Of a DNA stretch of 6,836 nucleotides, positions 1 to 6,255 are shown one piece after another. A program made the position numbers and the translations under genes. The stretch comes from Cytophagaceae bacterium (GTDB lineage: Bacteria; Bacteroidota; Bacteroidia; Cytophagales; Spirosomataceae). Each line of letters starts with the position of its first letter. Positions within the stretch are counted from its first letter, which is position 1. The DNA lies in contig CANIYB010000135.1 of the NCBI GenBank assembly GCA_947471105.1, positions 1-6,836 of the forward strand, written 5' to 3'. Below the pieces are notes generated by a model, which saw only the letters and a list, made by a program, of their open reading frames with translations, was not told the origin of the DNA and did no database searches.

Positions 1-755
1 AAACATATCCAGAGGATATGCCTGTAGAAGAAGCTGGCAATATGGTGATTTTAACAGGGGCTATTTGCAAAGAAGATGGCAACGCACAATTTGCAAAAAA
101 ACACTGGGAGACGCTCACTCGCTGGGTTTCCTTTTTAGTCAAAGATGGATTAGATCCAGTGAACCAATTATGCACCGATGATTTTGCAGGACATTTGGAG
201 CGAAATGCCAACTTATCCATCAAAGCCATCAATGGGATAGGTGCTTATGCACAAATGGCCAGAAGTTTAGGTTTAAAGTCAACAGCCGATTCGATGCAAG
301 CCATCGCGAAAGACTACGCCGCTAAGTGGATGAAAATGGCTGATGAGGGTGATCATTATGCCCTTACGTTCAATAAAAATAATACTTGGAGTCAAAAATA
401 TAATTTGGTTTGGGATAAATTACTGGGGCTCAATTTATTTCCTAAAAGCGTTTATCAAAAAGAAATAGCGTATTATTTAACCAAGCAAAATGGCTACGGA
501 TTGCCATTAGACAGTCGTAAAACGTATACTAAAAGTGATTGGATTATGTGGACGGCTACTTTGGCCGACAATCAAAAAGATTTCCAATCTTTTGTCCATC
601 CGATTTACAAATTCATGAATGAAAGTTCAAGTCGTGTACCCTTTAGCGACTGGCATGAAACGACAACGGGAGCCCAAGTAGGGTTTCAAGCAAGAAGCGT
701 GGTGGGCGGATTTTTTATCAAATCACTGGAAAAGCATTGGGCAAAAAAGAAGTAA
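1..755 (+). CDS. Glutaminase A-like (DUF4965/DUF1793) protein, 3' part only
   Basis: This is the C-terminal part of a large secreted-type protein of the glutaminase GtaA-like family. The frame is open to the left edge: codons from nt 3 read TYPEDM before the Met at nt 18, so that Met is internal and the true start lies outside the window. Counting from the Met at nt 18, family hallmarks are MPVEEAGNM (1-9), LCTDDFAGHLERNANLS (51-67), NLVWDKLLGLNLFP (129-142), LPLDSRKTYTKSDW (162-175) and VPFSDWHETTTGAQVGFQARS (from 207). These belong to the helical C-terminal region (end of DUF4965, then DUF1793). Full-length members are usually about 650-850 residues, so most of this one is missing. Family members are annotated as glutaminases from a fungal enzyme, but in Bacteroidota the substrate is generally unproven and a glycan-related role is possible. 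The stop codon directly abuts the stop of the convergent GH31 gene. Confidence 0.9.
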   Translation, partial: TYPEDMPVEEAGNMVILTGAICKEDGNAQFAKKHWETLTRWVSFLVKDGLDPVNQLCTDDFAGHLERNANLSIKAINGIGAYAQMARSLGLKSTADSMQAIAKDYAAKWMKMADEGDHYALTFNKNNTWSQKYNLVWDKLLGLNLFPKSVYQKEIAYYLTKQNGYGLPLDSRKTYTKSDWIMWTATLADNQKDFQSFVHPIYKFMNESSSRVPFSDWHETTTGAQVGFQARSVVGGFFIKSLEKHWAKKK

Positions 756-2891
756 TTATTGGGTCATAAAGACCCATTTTACTTCTTTTACATATCCCAT
801 GGGGGCTTGAGTAGGTTGGCTTCCGGCCAATTTCCCTTGAGCATCTTTTTGGACTGAAAAATGGGTCAGAGAAAAAGCACCTTTTTCATAATCAAAGGAT
901 TTTCCATCATCGTCATATAGCGTAAACTCTCCTGTAGATTTTCCATAATGACGCATTTCAAGCGGCCATTTTTGATCCATTTTGGGAGCTTGTCTATGTA
1001 CAGGAACCATCGGTATAATTCCTCCATCACGAACAAATAAAGGAATTTTTTCCAATGAAGGTTCGATCTGAATGATTTGATTTTCACCCACAAACGCACC
1101 CGTGTAAAAATCATACCATTTACCTTTTGGCAGAATAACATTTCTTGTTTTCTCGCCGGCAAACATCGGGGCCACTAAAATGGCGTCGCCCATCATGTAT
1201 TGATCCTTTATATCTTTGCGGATAGCCATTTGGTATGGATTCTGAGTCGCGTCAAATTGCCCTCGCTCCTGAATATTTTGGGAGACAAAACCATCCACCA
1301 ATTGCATCGCCCTAAACGGAGGTTTTCCTTCTCGATGGTACGCGGCGAAAGTCGTATACAAATAAGGAAGTAATTGCATCCGTAAATTGGCCACGTCCTT
1401 AACCGCATCAGCCACCTCAGGAAAAGTCCATGGTTTGGTGCCATCGGCCCAAGCGTTGATCATGGCCATAGGAGAAAAACAAGCCGATTGCATTCTTCTG
1501 ATCCACTCCTCGGCTGTTTTTGAGGCACGAACTTCGGGGGTCCAGAGTACGCCGACAAAACTACTATTCACTAAAGCGGTAATAAAATCTTTATGGTTGT
1601 AATAATCGTTGTAAATCACATAAGGCAAATGACTCGCTCCCGCATTCGACGCACGTACTAAACCGTAGGTTCGTTTGTTGATTTCTTTGTACCAATCGGC
1701 CGTCATTTTTTGAACCAAAGACCCATACATTTGCCGCATCTGTTCGGCACTAGTACCCGATGGAAACGTGGCTACATCCGGCCAAACCCAATTGTCGTAA
1801 CCATCCACCTCGTCAATTTTATATCCACCAACCCCAATGTCCAAATGATTTTTCTTAAAGTGATTTTTGTATAATTGGCGTGTTTTGGCCAACGTAAAAT
1901 CAGGCACTAAACCATTCCAAACCGTATGTGAACCCGTGAAGTTTTTGACCAAAGGATACAAAGATGACTTAGGAGAAACATAAGGATTCAACCATAAATT
2001 GGCCGAAACCCCCTTCGCTGCTAATTGGTCTAAAAATAATTTAGGTTGAGGAAATCGAGTCGGATCCCATTCAAAAGTACAAGGATAGGACATGCTGTGC
2101 CAACCTGGCTCTACGCCAATAAAATCCAAAGGGAAATCATGTTCCTCAAAACTGCTTACTTCCTTTAAAATATCGTCTTGTGAATACAGCGTGGGTACTC
2201 GTTGGGTAAACCCTAAACCCCATTTAGGCGGCAAATATCCACCACCGCTCATCAAATTATAGCGCTGAACGACCTGCATGGTCGACGGGCCAGCAAAAAC
2301 ATATAGCGTTGTTCCTGAGGCTGGAACTAATATCTCAACCGCATCTGAATAAGGCTGCGCATCCCATTTTTTATTGGTATTCCGATCCTGTAATTCAGGA
2401 GGATTTTTGGAATCTACTCGAACTCCGGTTCCCGCATAAACGGTGATGTATTGAGCCGCGTCAATTAAAACTCCGTAGCCTTTGGTGGACACATAAAATG
2501 GTACAGGCGCGTGCGTCCGACCGTTATCCTTGCCCCCGAAGTGATCCATATGGAGATTTAAAATCCGACCGCGCTGATTGACCGTTTGAAAATTTAAACC
2601 TAAACCAAAAATTTGCTCTTCTTTTTGAAGGGGAAATTTCAAGTACGTTTTACCATCAATGACCTTGACTTCAATCGCAGCCTTGTCTAAGGGAAATTGG
2701 GTCTTAGGCAAAATTTGGAGCGCGGCTAAATTAGCCTTTCCCCCAGCCGCTTTTAGTAAACTGTGTTTTTGTGGTTTGCCCACTTCCGCTTTCCAAATCC
2801 CCGGATAGCTTTCTTTCCAAATGACTGGAATTTGTGCAAGCGTTATGGTCGCTGACACGAAAAAAGTGATCGCAATATGGAAAATCTTCAT
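756..2891 (-). CDS. Secreted glycoside hydrolase family 31 enzyme
   Basis: A GH31 retaining glycosidase, probably acting on alpha-glycosides (glucoside, xyloside or galactoside) in the periplasm or at the cell surface. At 711 aa it has a normal length. Residues 1-19 form a signal peptide ending TLA before Q20. The N-terminal beta-sandwich has FGLGLNFQTVNQRGRIL (95-111) and APVPFYVSTKGYGVLID (128-144). The (beta/alpha)8 barrel starts near PPKWGLGF (221-228). The likely nucleophile is D360 in GGYKIDEVDG. By alignment in memory with the GH31 W-x-G-D segment, the acid/base is D429 in VIYNDYYN. The usual G-x-D-I-G-G-F segment reads GVLWTPEVR (447-455). GDAILVAPMF (568-577) and PLFVRDGGIIPM (617-628) mark the C-terminal beta domains. 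It is the second gene of an operon, 21 nt after the dehydrogenase, with no Shine-Dalgarno sequence. The altered motifs make the exact specificity uncertain, but family membership is clear. Confidence 0.93.
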   Translation of the reverse strand: MKIFHIAITFFVSATITLAQIPVIWKESYPGIWKAEVGKPQKHSLLKAAGGKANLAALQILPKTQFPLDKAAIEVKVIDGKTYLKFPLQKEEQIFGLGLNFQTVNQRGRILNLHMDHFGGKDNGRTHAPVPFYVSTKGYGVLIDAAQYITVYAGTGVRVDSKNPPELQDRNTNKKWDAQPYSDAVEILVPASGTTLYVFAGPSTMQVVQRYNLMSGGGYLPPKWGLGFTQRVPTLYSQDDILKEVSSFEEHDFPLDFIGVEPGWHSMSYPCTFEWDPTRFPQPKLFLDQLAAKGVSANLWLNPYVSPKSSLYPLVKNFTGSHTVWNGLVPDFTLAKTRQLYKNHFKKNHLDIGVGGYKIDEVDGYDNWVWPDVATFPSGTSAEQMRQMYGSLVQKMTADWYKEINKRTYGLVRASNAGASHLPYVIYNDYYNHKDFITALVNSSFVGVLWTPEVRASKTAEEWIRRMQSACFSPMAMINAWADGTKPWTFPEVADAVKDVANLRMQLLPYLYTTFAAYHREGKPPFRAMQLVDGFVSQNIQERGQFDATQNPYQMAIRKDIKDQYMMGDAILVAPMFAGEKTRNVILPKGKWYDFYTGAFVGENQIIQIEPSLEKIPLFVRDGGIIPMVPVHRQAPKMDQKWPLEMRHYGKSTGEFTLYDDDGKSFDYEKGAFSLTHFSVQKDAQGKLAGSQPTQAPMGYVKEVKWVFMTQ
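760..780 (+). terminator. Intrinsic terminator of the DUF4965 gene
   Basis: A perfect 6-bp stem, TGGGTC (760-765) and GACCCA (771-776), encloses a 5-nt ATAAA loop. It begins 5 nt after the + strand stop codon and is followed by TTTT and then further T-rich sequence. In the minus direction no T-run follows directly, so it suits the + strand gene. It lies inside the last codons of the convergent GH31 gene, so the same bases also encode the C-terminus of that protein. Confidence 0.6.
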
Positions 2892-2912
2892 AGCCCAGAA
2901 ATTTAAACCTAT

Positions 2913-4178
2913 TTATTTTTTATAGGCAATGCGGTAGATAGACCCATTCAAATCATCACACACATAGAGAGAACCGTCAGGTCCTTGTGCTAAACCGCAA
3001 GGACGATGTTGGATCGGACCAGAAGGTTTAACTAGATCGATACCAGCAAAATTATCTGCAAAAATCTCCCATTTGCCGCTTGGCTTATTATTCACAAAAG
3101 GAACAAAAGCAACTAAATACCCTTTTTTCAATTCCGCTGATTGCGCATGAAAGGCTACGAATGCACCATTTCTGTATTTGGCGGGAAACATTTTACCCGT
3201 GTAGAAAAGTAAATCATTCGGTCCCATGTGCGCTGGGAAAGCAACGGTAGGATCAATCGCTTTTTCGCCCCCTACTTTTTTACCATCCCCACCATACTCA
3301 GGAGCTTGAATTTTTTTATTTTGGAATTGGTCATAATAGATATAAGGCCAACCCGCATCATCTCCCTCATGTACTTCGTAAATAGCCTCGGCAGGCATTT
3401 CTTGGCTTTGCTTAGCTGTATAAAACTGAGGATAAAAATCATGGAATTGACCACGGCCATGTGCCGTTACAAAAAGTGAATTGGTTTTTGTATTCCAAAA
3501 AGTACCAACGGCATTTTTAATTCCAGTCGCATATCGCGTACCATCTTTAAATCCTTGATTTAATTTATCCGCATTGAATTTCCAAATTCCACCGGCTGAA
3601 TCTAAAATTGAACAAGGAACCATTCCTGTCCCAGTGCCTGGAATTCTACAAGCGTCATTATAAGAACCAATGGAAACGTATAAGTTCGATTTATTGTCAA
3701 AAGAAAAAGGTTTCGCATTATCACGGCCGTGATCTAATAAACCATTGACAATGTTTTCAGGATTTTCTGTATCGATTACCTCCTCATTTGCGTTCAACTT
3801 ATAGCGATAAATACCCTTATTTGATGAAGCATAAAGAAATCCTTTATTGATAACAATCCCTGTTCCCGTGTAATTTCCGAAAAGCTTCGTCTCGTCGATA
3901 ACCCCATCTTTATTGGTGTCACGCAACAAATAAATCCCTTTCCCCTCTTTCAATTTTGATAATTTAGCATAGATATCTCCATTTTTGGAAATGGCCAAAT
4001 GCCGGGTGGCCCCTAAATCCGAAGCCATTACTTGGACTACAAAACCTGCAGGAACTTTGATGTCGGTGGCTTCAACGACCTTCTTTTTAAGATTGGCATT
4101 CCAGCGATAAGAAATAAAACTAAAAGAACTAAAGAGCACTAGGCCCAATAAAACGAATTTTAAGTGTGAGTTTTTCAT
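2913..4178 (-). CDS. PQQ-type glucose/sorbosone dehydrogenase, stand-alone beta-propeller
   Basis: A 421-aa protein of the glucose/sorbosone dehydrogenase (GSDH) beta-propeller family. Members oxidise sugars or aldoses with PQQ in the periplasm. Residues 8-23 are a hydrophobic signal or anchor segment with no lipobox Cys. The propeller starts at IKVPAGFVVQVMA (40-52). DTNKDGVIDE (87-96) looks like a Ca-binding loop. LLDHGRDNAKPFSFD (147-161) followed by LYVSIGSYND (166-175) matches the region holding the catalytic His of soluble glucose dehydrogenase, which makes H150 a candidate. Later blade motifs are HEGDDAGWPY (270-279), HRPCGLAQGPDGSLYVCDD (391-409) and GSIYRI (412-417). C177 and C189 could form a disulfide. 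Many relatives carry a fused cytochrome c; here there is no CxxCH, so electrons must leave through another protein. It is the first gene of the minus-strand operon with GH31 and is divergent from the DUF1080 gene. PQQ binding and substrate are family inference; some homologues are uncharacterised. Confidence 0.88.
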   Translation of the reverse strand: MKNSHLKFVLLGLVLFSSFSFISYRWNANLKKKVVEATDIKVPAGFVVQVMASDLGATRHLAISKNGDIYAKLSKLKEGKGIYLLRDTNKDGVIDETKLFGNYTGTGIVINKGFLYASSNKGIYRYKLNANEEVIDTENPENIVNGLLDHGRDNAKPFSFDNKSNLYVSIGSYNDACRIPGTGTGMVPCSILDSAGGIWKFNADKLNQGFKDGTRYATGIKNAVGTFWNTKTNSLFVTAHGRGQFHDFYPQFYTAKQSQEMPAEAIYEVHEGDDAGWPYIYYDQFQNKKIQAPEYGGDGKKVGGEKAIDPTVAFPAHMGPNDLLFYTGKMFPAKYRNGAFVAFHAQSAELKKGYLVAFVPFVNNKPSGKWEIFADNFAGIDLVKPSGPIQHRPCGLAQGPDGSLYVCDDLNGSIYRIAYKK

Positions 4179-4274
4179 AGAATATGAGGTTAATCTAGCT
4201 CTTATGAAAGCTGATTATTTTTAGGTTTAGATAAGCTAATATCTTATAAAACTATATTTTCTTTTCGGGAGGAA

Positions 4275-4282
4275 CAAATTTA
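4275..4282 (-). promoter_or_regulatory. Candidate -7 box for the dehydrogenase-GH31 operon
   Basis: Read on the minus strand the bases are TAAATTTG, an exact match to the Bacteroidota -7 consensus TAnnTTTG. It would start transcription near 4268 and give a leader of about 90 nt before the dehydrogenase ATG. No clear -33 TTG is present at 17-23 nt spacing; the region near 4304-4306 gives TGG at best. An 8-mer with two free positions can occur by chance in AT-rich DNA, so this is tentative. Confidence 0.33.
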
Positions 4283-4302
4283 TATCAGACAATTTTGAAT
4301 CT

Positions 4303-4331
4303 ACCATGACCTGACCTTTCATGGTTTTTTT
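4303..4331 (+). other. Hairpin with T-tract in the divergent region
   Basis: A perfect 7-bp inverted repeat, ACCATGA (4303-4309) and TCATGGT (4319-4325), has a 9-nt loop and is followed by an unbroken T-run to 4331. It looks like an intrinsic terminator in the plus direction, yet no plus-strand gene ends here: it lies 69 nt upstream of the DUF1080 ATG. The stem has only three G/C pairs, so it is weak. It could be an attenuator in the DUF1080 leader, the end of a small plus-strand RNA, or a palindromic operator. The loop side also holds a TGACC tandem pair (4307-4316). Confidence 0.4.
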
Positions 4332-4400
4332 GAATCCGGCAAATGTAGCTTTTGATTTGCCTTGAAATTTTGATTAATTTAAGGTTCAAAATAAACAATT

Positions 4401-5339
4401 ATGAAAAATACAATTACCCTATTTTTAAGTTTTCTTGTCATGTCAAATATGACATTAACAGCTAAACCTACAGGAGATGAAAGTCTCGAGGGACGCTGGG
4501 ATATTACCGTAACGAAAGGAGACAAAAAGTTGCCATCGTGGCTGGAAGTAAATCACTCCGGCATCCGAACTTTAACGGGTTCTTTTGTAGCCGACGGAGG
4601 AAGTGCAAGACCCGTTTCTAAAATTAATTTCAAAGATGGAAAATTATCCTTCCGCATACCTCCGCAATGGGATGATTCAGACCAAGATTTACAAGTAGAA
4701 GGTACGCTTGAAAATGAAAAATTATCAGGCACCATGATCACTTCAAAAGGAGAAAATTTGACTTGGGTTGGCGTAAGAGCTCCGAAATTATGGCGTGACA
4801 AAGAACCTGTTTGGGATAAACCCATTACCCTATTTAATGGAAAAGATTTAACGGGCTGGGAGACATTAGGAACTAAGAAAAACCAATGGATCGTAGAAGA
4901 TGGTGCATTAAAAAGTCCAAAATCTGGGGCTAATATCCGGACAAAAAATACCTATACGGACTTTAAATTACACATTGAATTCAGATATCCCAAAGAAAGC
5001 AATAGCGGTGTCTATTTAAGAGGACGTTATGAAGTTCAAGTTTCCGACAGCAAAGGCATGCCTCCTTTAAAAGATTATTTAGGCGCTATTTATGGATTTA
5101 TTGCTCCGTTAGAAATGGTGGCTAAAGAGCCTGGAGAATGGCAATCCTTTGATGTTACTTTGGTGGGCCGATTGGTCACTTTGGTCGGAAATGGAAAGCA
5201 AATAATTTATAAGCAAGAAATTCCAGGTATCACAGGAGGAGCTATGGACAGCAATGAATCTGAGCCGGGTCCTATCATGATTCAAGGAGATCATGGGCCT
5301 GTTGAATACCGAAACATCATCTTAACTCCGGCAAAATAA
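4401..5339 (+). CDS. Secreted 3-keto-disaccharide hydrolase (DUF1080) with extra N-terminal domain
   Basis: A 312-aa exported protein. Residues 1-21 are a signal peptide (hydrophobic core TLFLSFLVM, probable cleavage after A21). Residues about 29-128 form a beta-rich module starting GRWDITV, with GTLENEKLSGTM (101-112) and TWVGVRAP (121-128), resembling lipocalin-like all-beta domains. Residues about 137-312 are the DUF1080 / 3-keto-disaccharide hydrolase domain (PF06439), with a concanavalin-like jelly-roll fold. Its hallmarks are ITLFNGKDLTGW (142-153), NSGVYLRGRYEVQVSDS (201-217), GEWQSF (245-250) and GDHGPVEYRNI (296-306). Characterised members cleave glycosides whose sugar has been oxidised at C3, so they depend on a partner dehydrogenase. 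A sugar dehydrogenase gene lies divergently 222 bp away. The start is fixed by the signal peptide and the A-rich upstream sequence. A strong terminator follows. The family call is firm; the substrate is unknown. Confidence 0.9.
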   Translation: MKNTITLFLSFLVMSNMTLTAKPTGDESLEGRWDITVTKGDKKLPSWLEVNHSGIRTLTGSFVADGGSARPVSKINFKDGKLSFRIPPQWDDSDQDLQVEGTLENEKLSGTMITSKGENLTWVGVRAPKLWRDKEPVWDKPITLFNGKDLTGWETLGTKKNQWIVEDGALKSPKSGANIRTKNTYTDFKLHIEFRYPKESNSGVYLRGRYEVQVSDSKGMPPLKDYLGAIYGFIAPLEMVAKEPGEWQSFDVTLVGRLVTLVGNGKQIIYKQEIPGITGGAMDSNESEPGPIMIQGDHGPVEYRNIILTPAK

Positions 5340-5348
5340 AATTTTCAT

Positions 5349-5376
5349 AGGGCACAAATCGTGCCCTTATTTTTTA
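5349..5376 (+). terminator. Strong intrinsic terminator after the DUF1080 gene
   Basis: A perfect 7-bp GC-rich stem, AGGGCAC (5349-5355) and GTGCCCT (5361-5367), has a 5-nt AAATC loop and is followed by TATTTTTT. It begins 10 nt after the DUF1080 stop. The T-run ends only about 7 nt before the ATG of the esterase gene, so it separates the two genes transcriptionally or acts as a partial read-through point. Confidence 0.8.
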
Positions 5377-5382
5377 TACTAT

Positions 5383-6255
5383 ATGCGTAAAATTACTTGC
5401 TTCTGGGTTTTTATTTTCATTCAAACGGCAGTCTTTTCGGCAAGCGCAAGAAGTAAAATTGTCCTTGCCGACTCCGTTAACTTTCAAACTATTGCCAATC
5501 TGGTCTATGGAAATGCCCCTGACCACCGCAATGAACTAGACATTTACTTGCCTAAAAAGCATGGAGAAAAAACGCCTATGGTCGTATTTATTCATGGGGG
5601 ATTTTGGTCCAAAGGCGGGAAACACCAATTGCCAAAACCTTTAATCGATTTGCTGGTGGGCCAAAAAGGATATGCCATGGCCTCCATTAATTACCGTTTT
5701 GTCAAAGTCGGGTCTAATAAATATCCCACTCAAATGGACGACGTAAGCCAAGCATTGCAATACATTTCAAGCAAAGCCGATAGCCTTGGTTACAAGAAAA
5801 AGTCTTTCGCCTTAATTGGCGCCAGTGCCGGAGCACATTTAGCCCTCATGTATGCCTACGCCAATGATTCACAAAAAATGACCAAAACGGTGGTGGATAT
5901 TGTGGGGCCTACAGATTTATCTGATAGCACCATTCGGGGCCGACAAGGCATTGCGGATGCGACCATTAGTTATTTTTTAGGTAATCCGGATGCCAAAGCA
6001 GAAATTGCAAAAACATCCAGTCCATTATTCAATTTAAGTAAAAAGTCAGGGGTGCCCACTGTCATTTTTCATGGGGAAAACGATGAATTGGTCGACGTAC
6101 ATCAGGCTAAAAATTTACATGCGAAGCTACTTCAACTAGGTATCAAGACTGAATTGAATTTGTACCCCAATGAGACCCATGAAATGAAAAAAAGCCTTGC
6201 CGATGTTTTTATCAAAACAGCTGCTTGGCTTGAGAAAGTATATCCTAATCGCTAA
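5383..6255 (+). CDS. Secreted alpha/beta-hydrolase esterase (BD-FAE-like)
   Basis: A 290-aa serine hydrolase of the alpha/beta fold, most like the BD-FAE / carboxylesterase type found in polysaccharide-use loci. Residues 1-22 are a signal peptide (positively charged MRK, hydrophobic core, cleavage near SASA). The mature part starts with NLVYGNAPDHRNELDIYLPK (39-58). The oxyanion loop is HGGFW (71-75). The nucleophile is S148 in GASAG (146-150). The catalytic acid is D234 in HGENDELV (230-237), and the catalytic His is H266 in NETHEM (263-268). All triad parts are present, so it should be active. Likely substrates are small acyl or aryl (acetyl, feruloyl) esters on sugars, but a kynurenine-formamidase-like or general esterase role cannot be excluded. 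The signal peptide supports the ATG at 5383, although it leaves almost no leader after the upstream terminator. Its end overlaps the convergent phosphoesterase gene by 4 bp. Confidence 0.88.
   Translation: MRKITCFWVFIFIQTAVFSASARSKIVLADSVNFQTIANLVYGNAPDHRNELDIYLPKKHGEKTPMVVFIHGGFWSKGGKHQLPKPLIDLLVGQKGYAMASINYRFVKVGSNKYPTQMDDVSQALQYISSKADSLGYKKKSFALIGASAGAHLALMYAYANDSQKMTKTVVDIVGPTDLSDSTIRGRQGIADATISYFLGNPDAKAEIAKTSSPLFNLSKKSGVPTVIFHGENDELVDVHQAKNLHAKLLQLGIKTELNLYPNETHEMKKSLADVFIKTAAWLEKVYPNR

Larger units (their letters stand above)
4179..4400. promoter_or_regulatory. Divergent intergenic control region
   Basis: This 222-bp AT-rich gap separates the start of the dehydrogenase-GH31 operon (minus) from the start of the DUF1080 gene (plus), so promoters for both must lie in or near it. 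I see no convincing small ORF. A purine-rich GGGAGGAA at 4268-4274 has no start codon at usable spacing. For the plus gene the best promoter guess is TTTG at 4351-4354, 20 nt before TAATTTAA at 4375-4382. It matches the Bacteroidota consensus poorly and is only a suggestion. The DUF1080 start is preceded by A-rich sequence, as usual in this phylum. Confidence 0.6.

Noticed and set aside
18..20. ATG at 18 as the start of the first gene
   Set aside because: The frame is open to the left edge and the residues just before it (TYPED) fit the family sequence, so this Met is internal.
866..1602. Several open frames of 70-100 codons on both strands inside the GH31 gene
   Set aside because: They lie wholly within a well-supported GH31 coding frame and show no recognisable domain or signal.
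3228..3479. Open frames on both strands inside the dehydrogenase gene
   Set aside because: They are shadows of the conserved propeller coding sequence.
4268..4274. GGGAGGAA as a Shine-Dalgarno site for a small leader peptide
   Set aside because: There is no ATG, GTG or TTG at suitable spacing, and the ATG at 4306 reaches a stop after two codons.
4365..4372. AAATTTTG as a plus-strand -7 box for the DUF1080 gene
   Set aside because: The first base differs from TAnnTTTG and the nearest TTTG (4351-4354) is only 10 nt upstream, which is too close for a -33 element.
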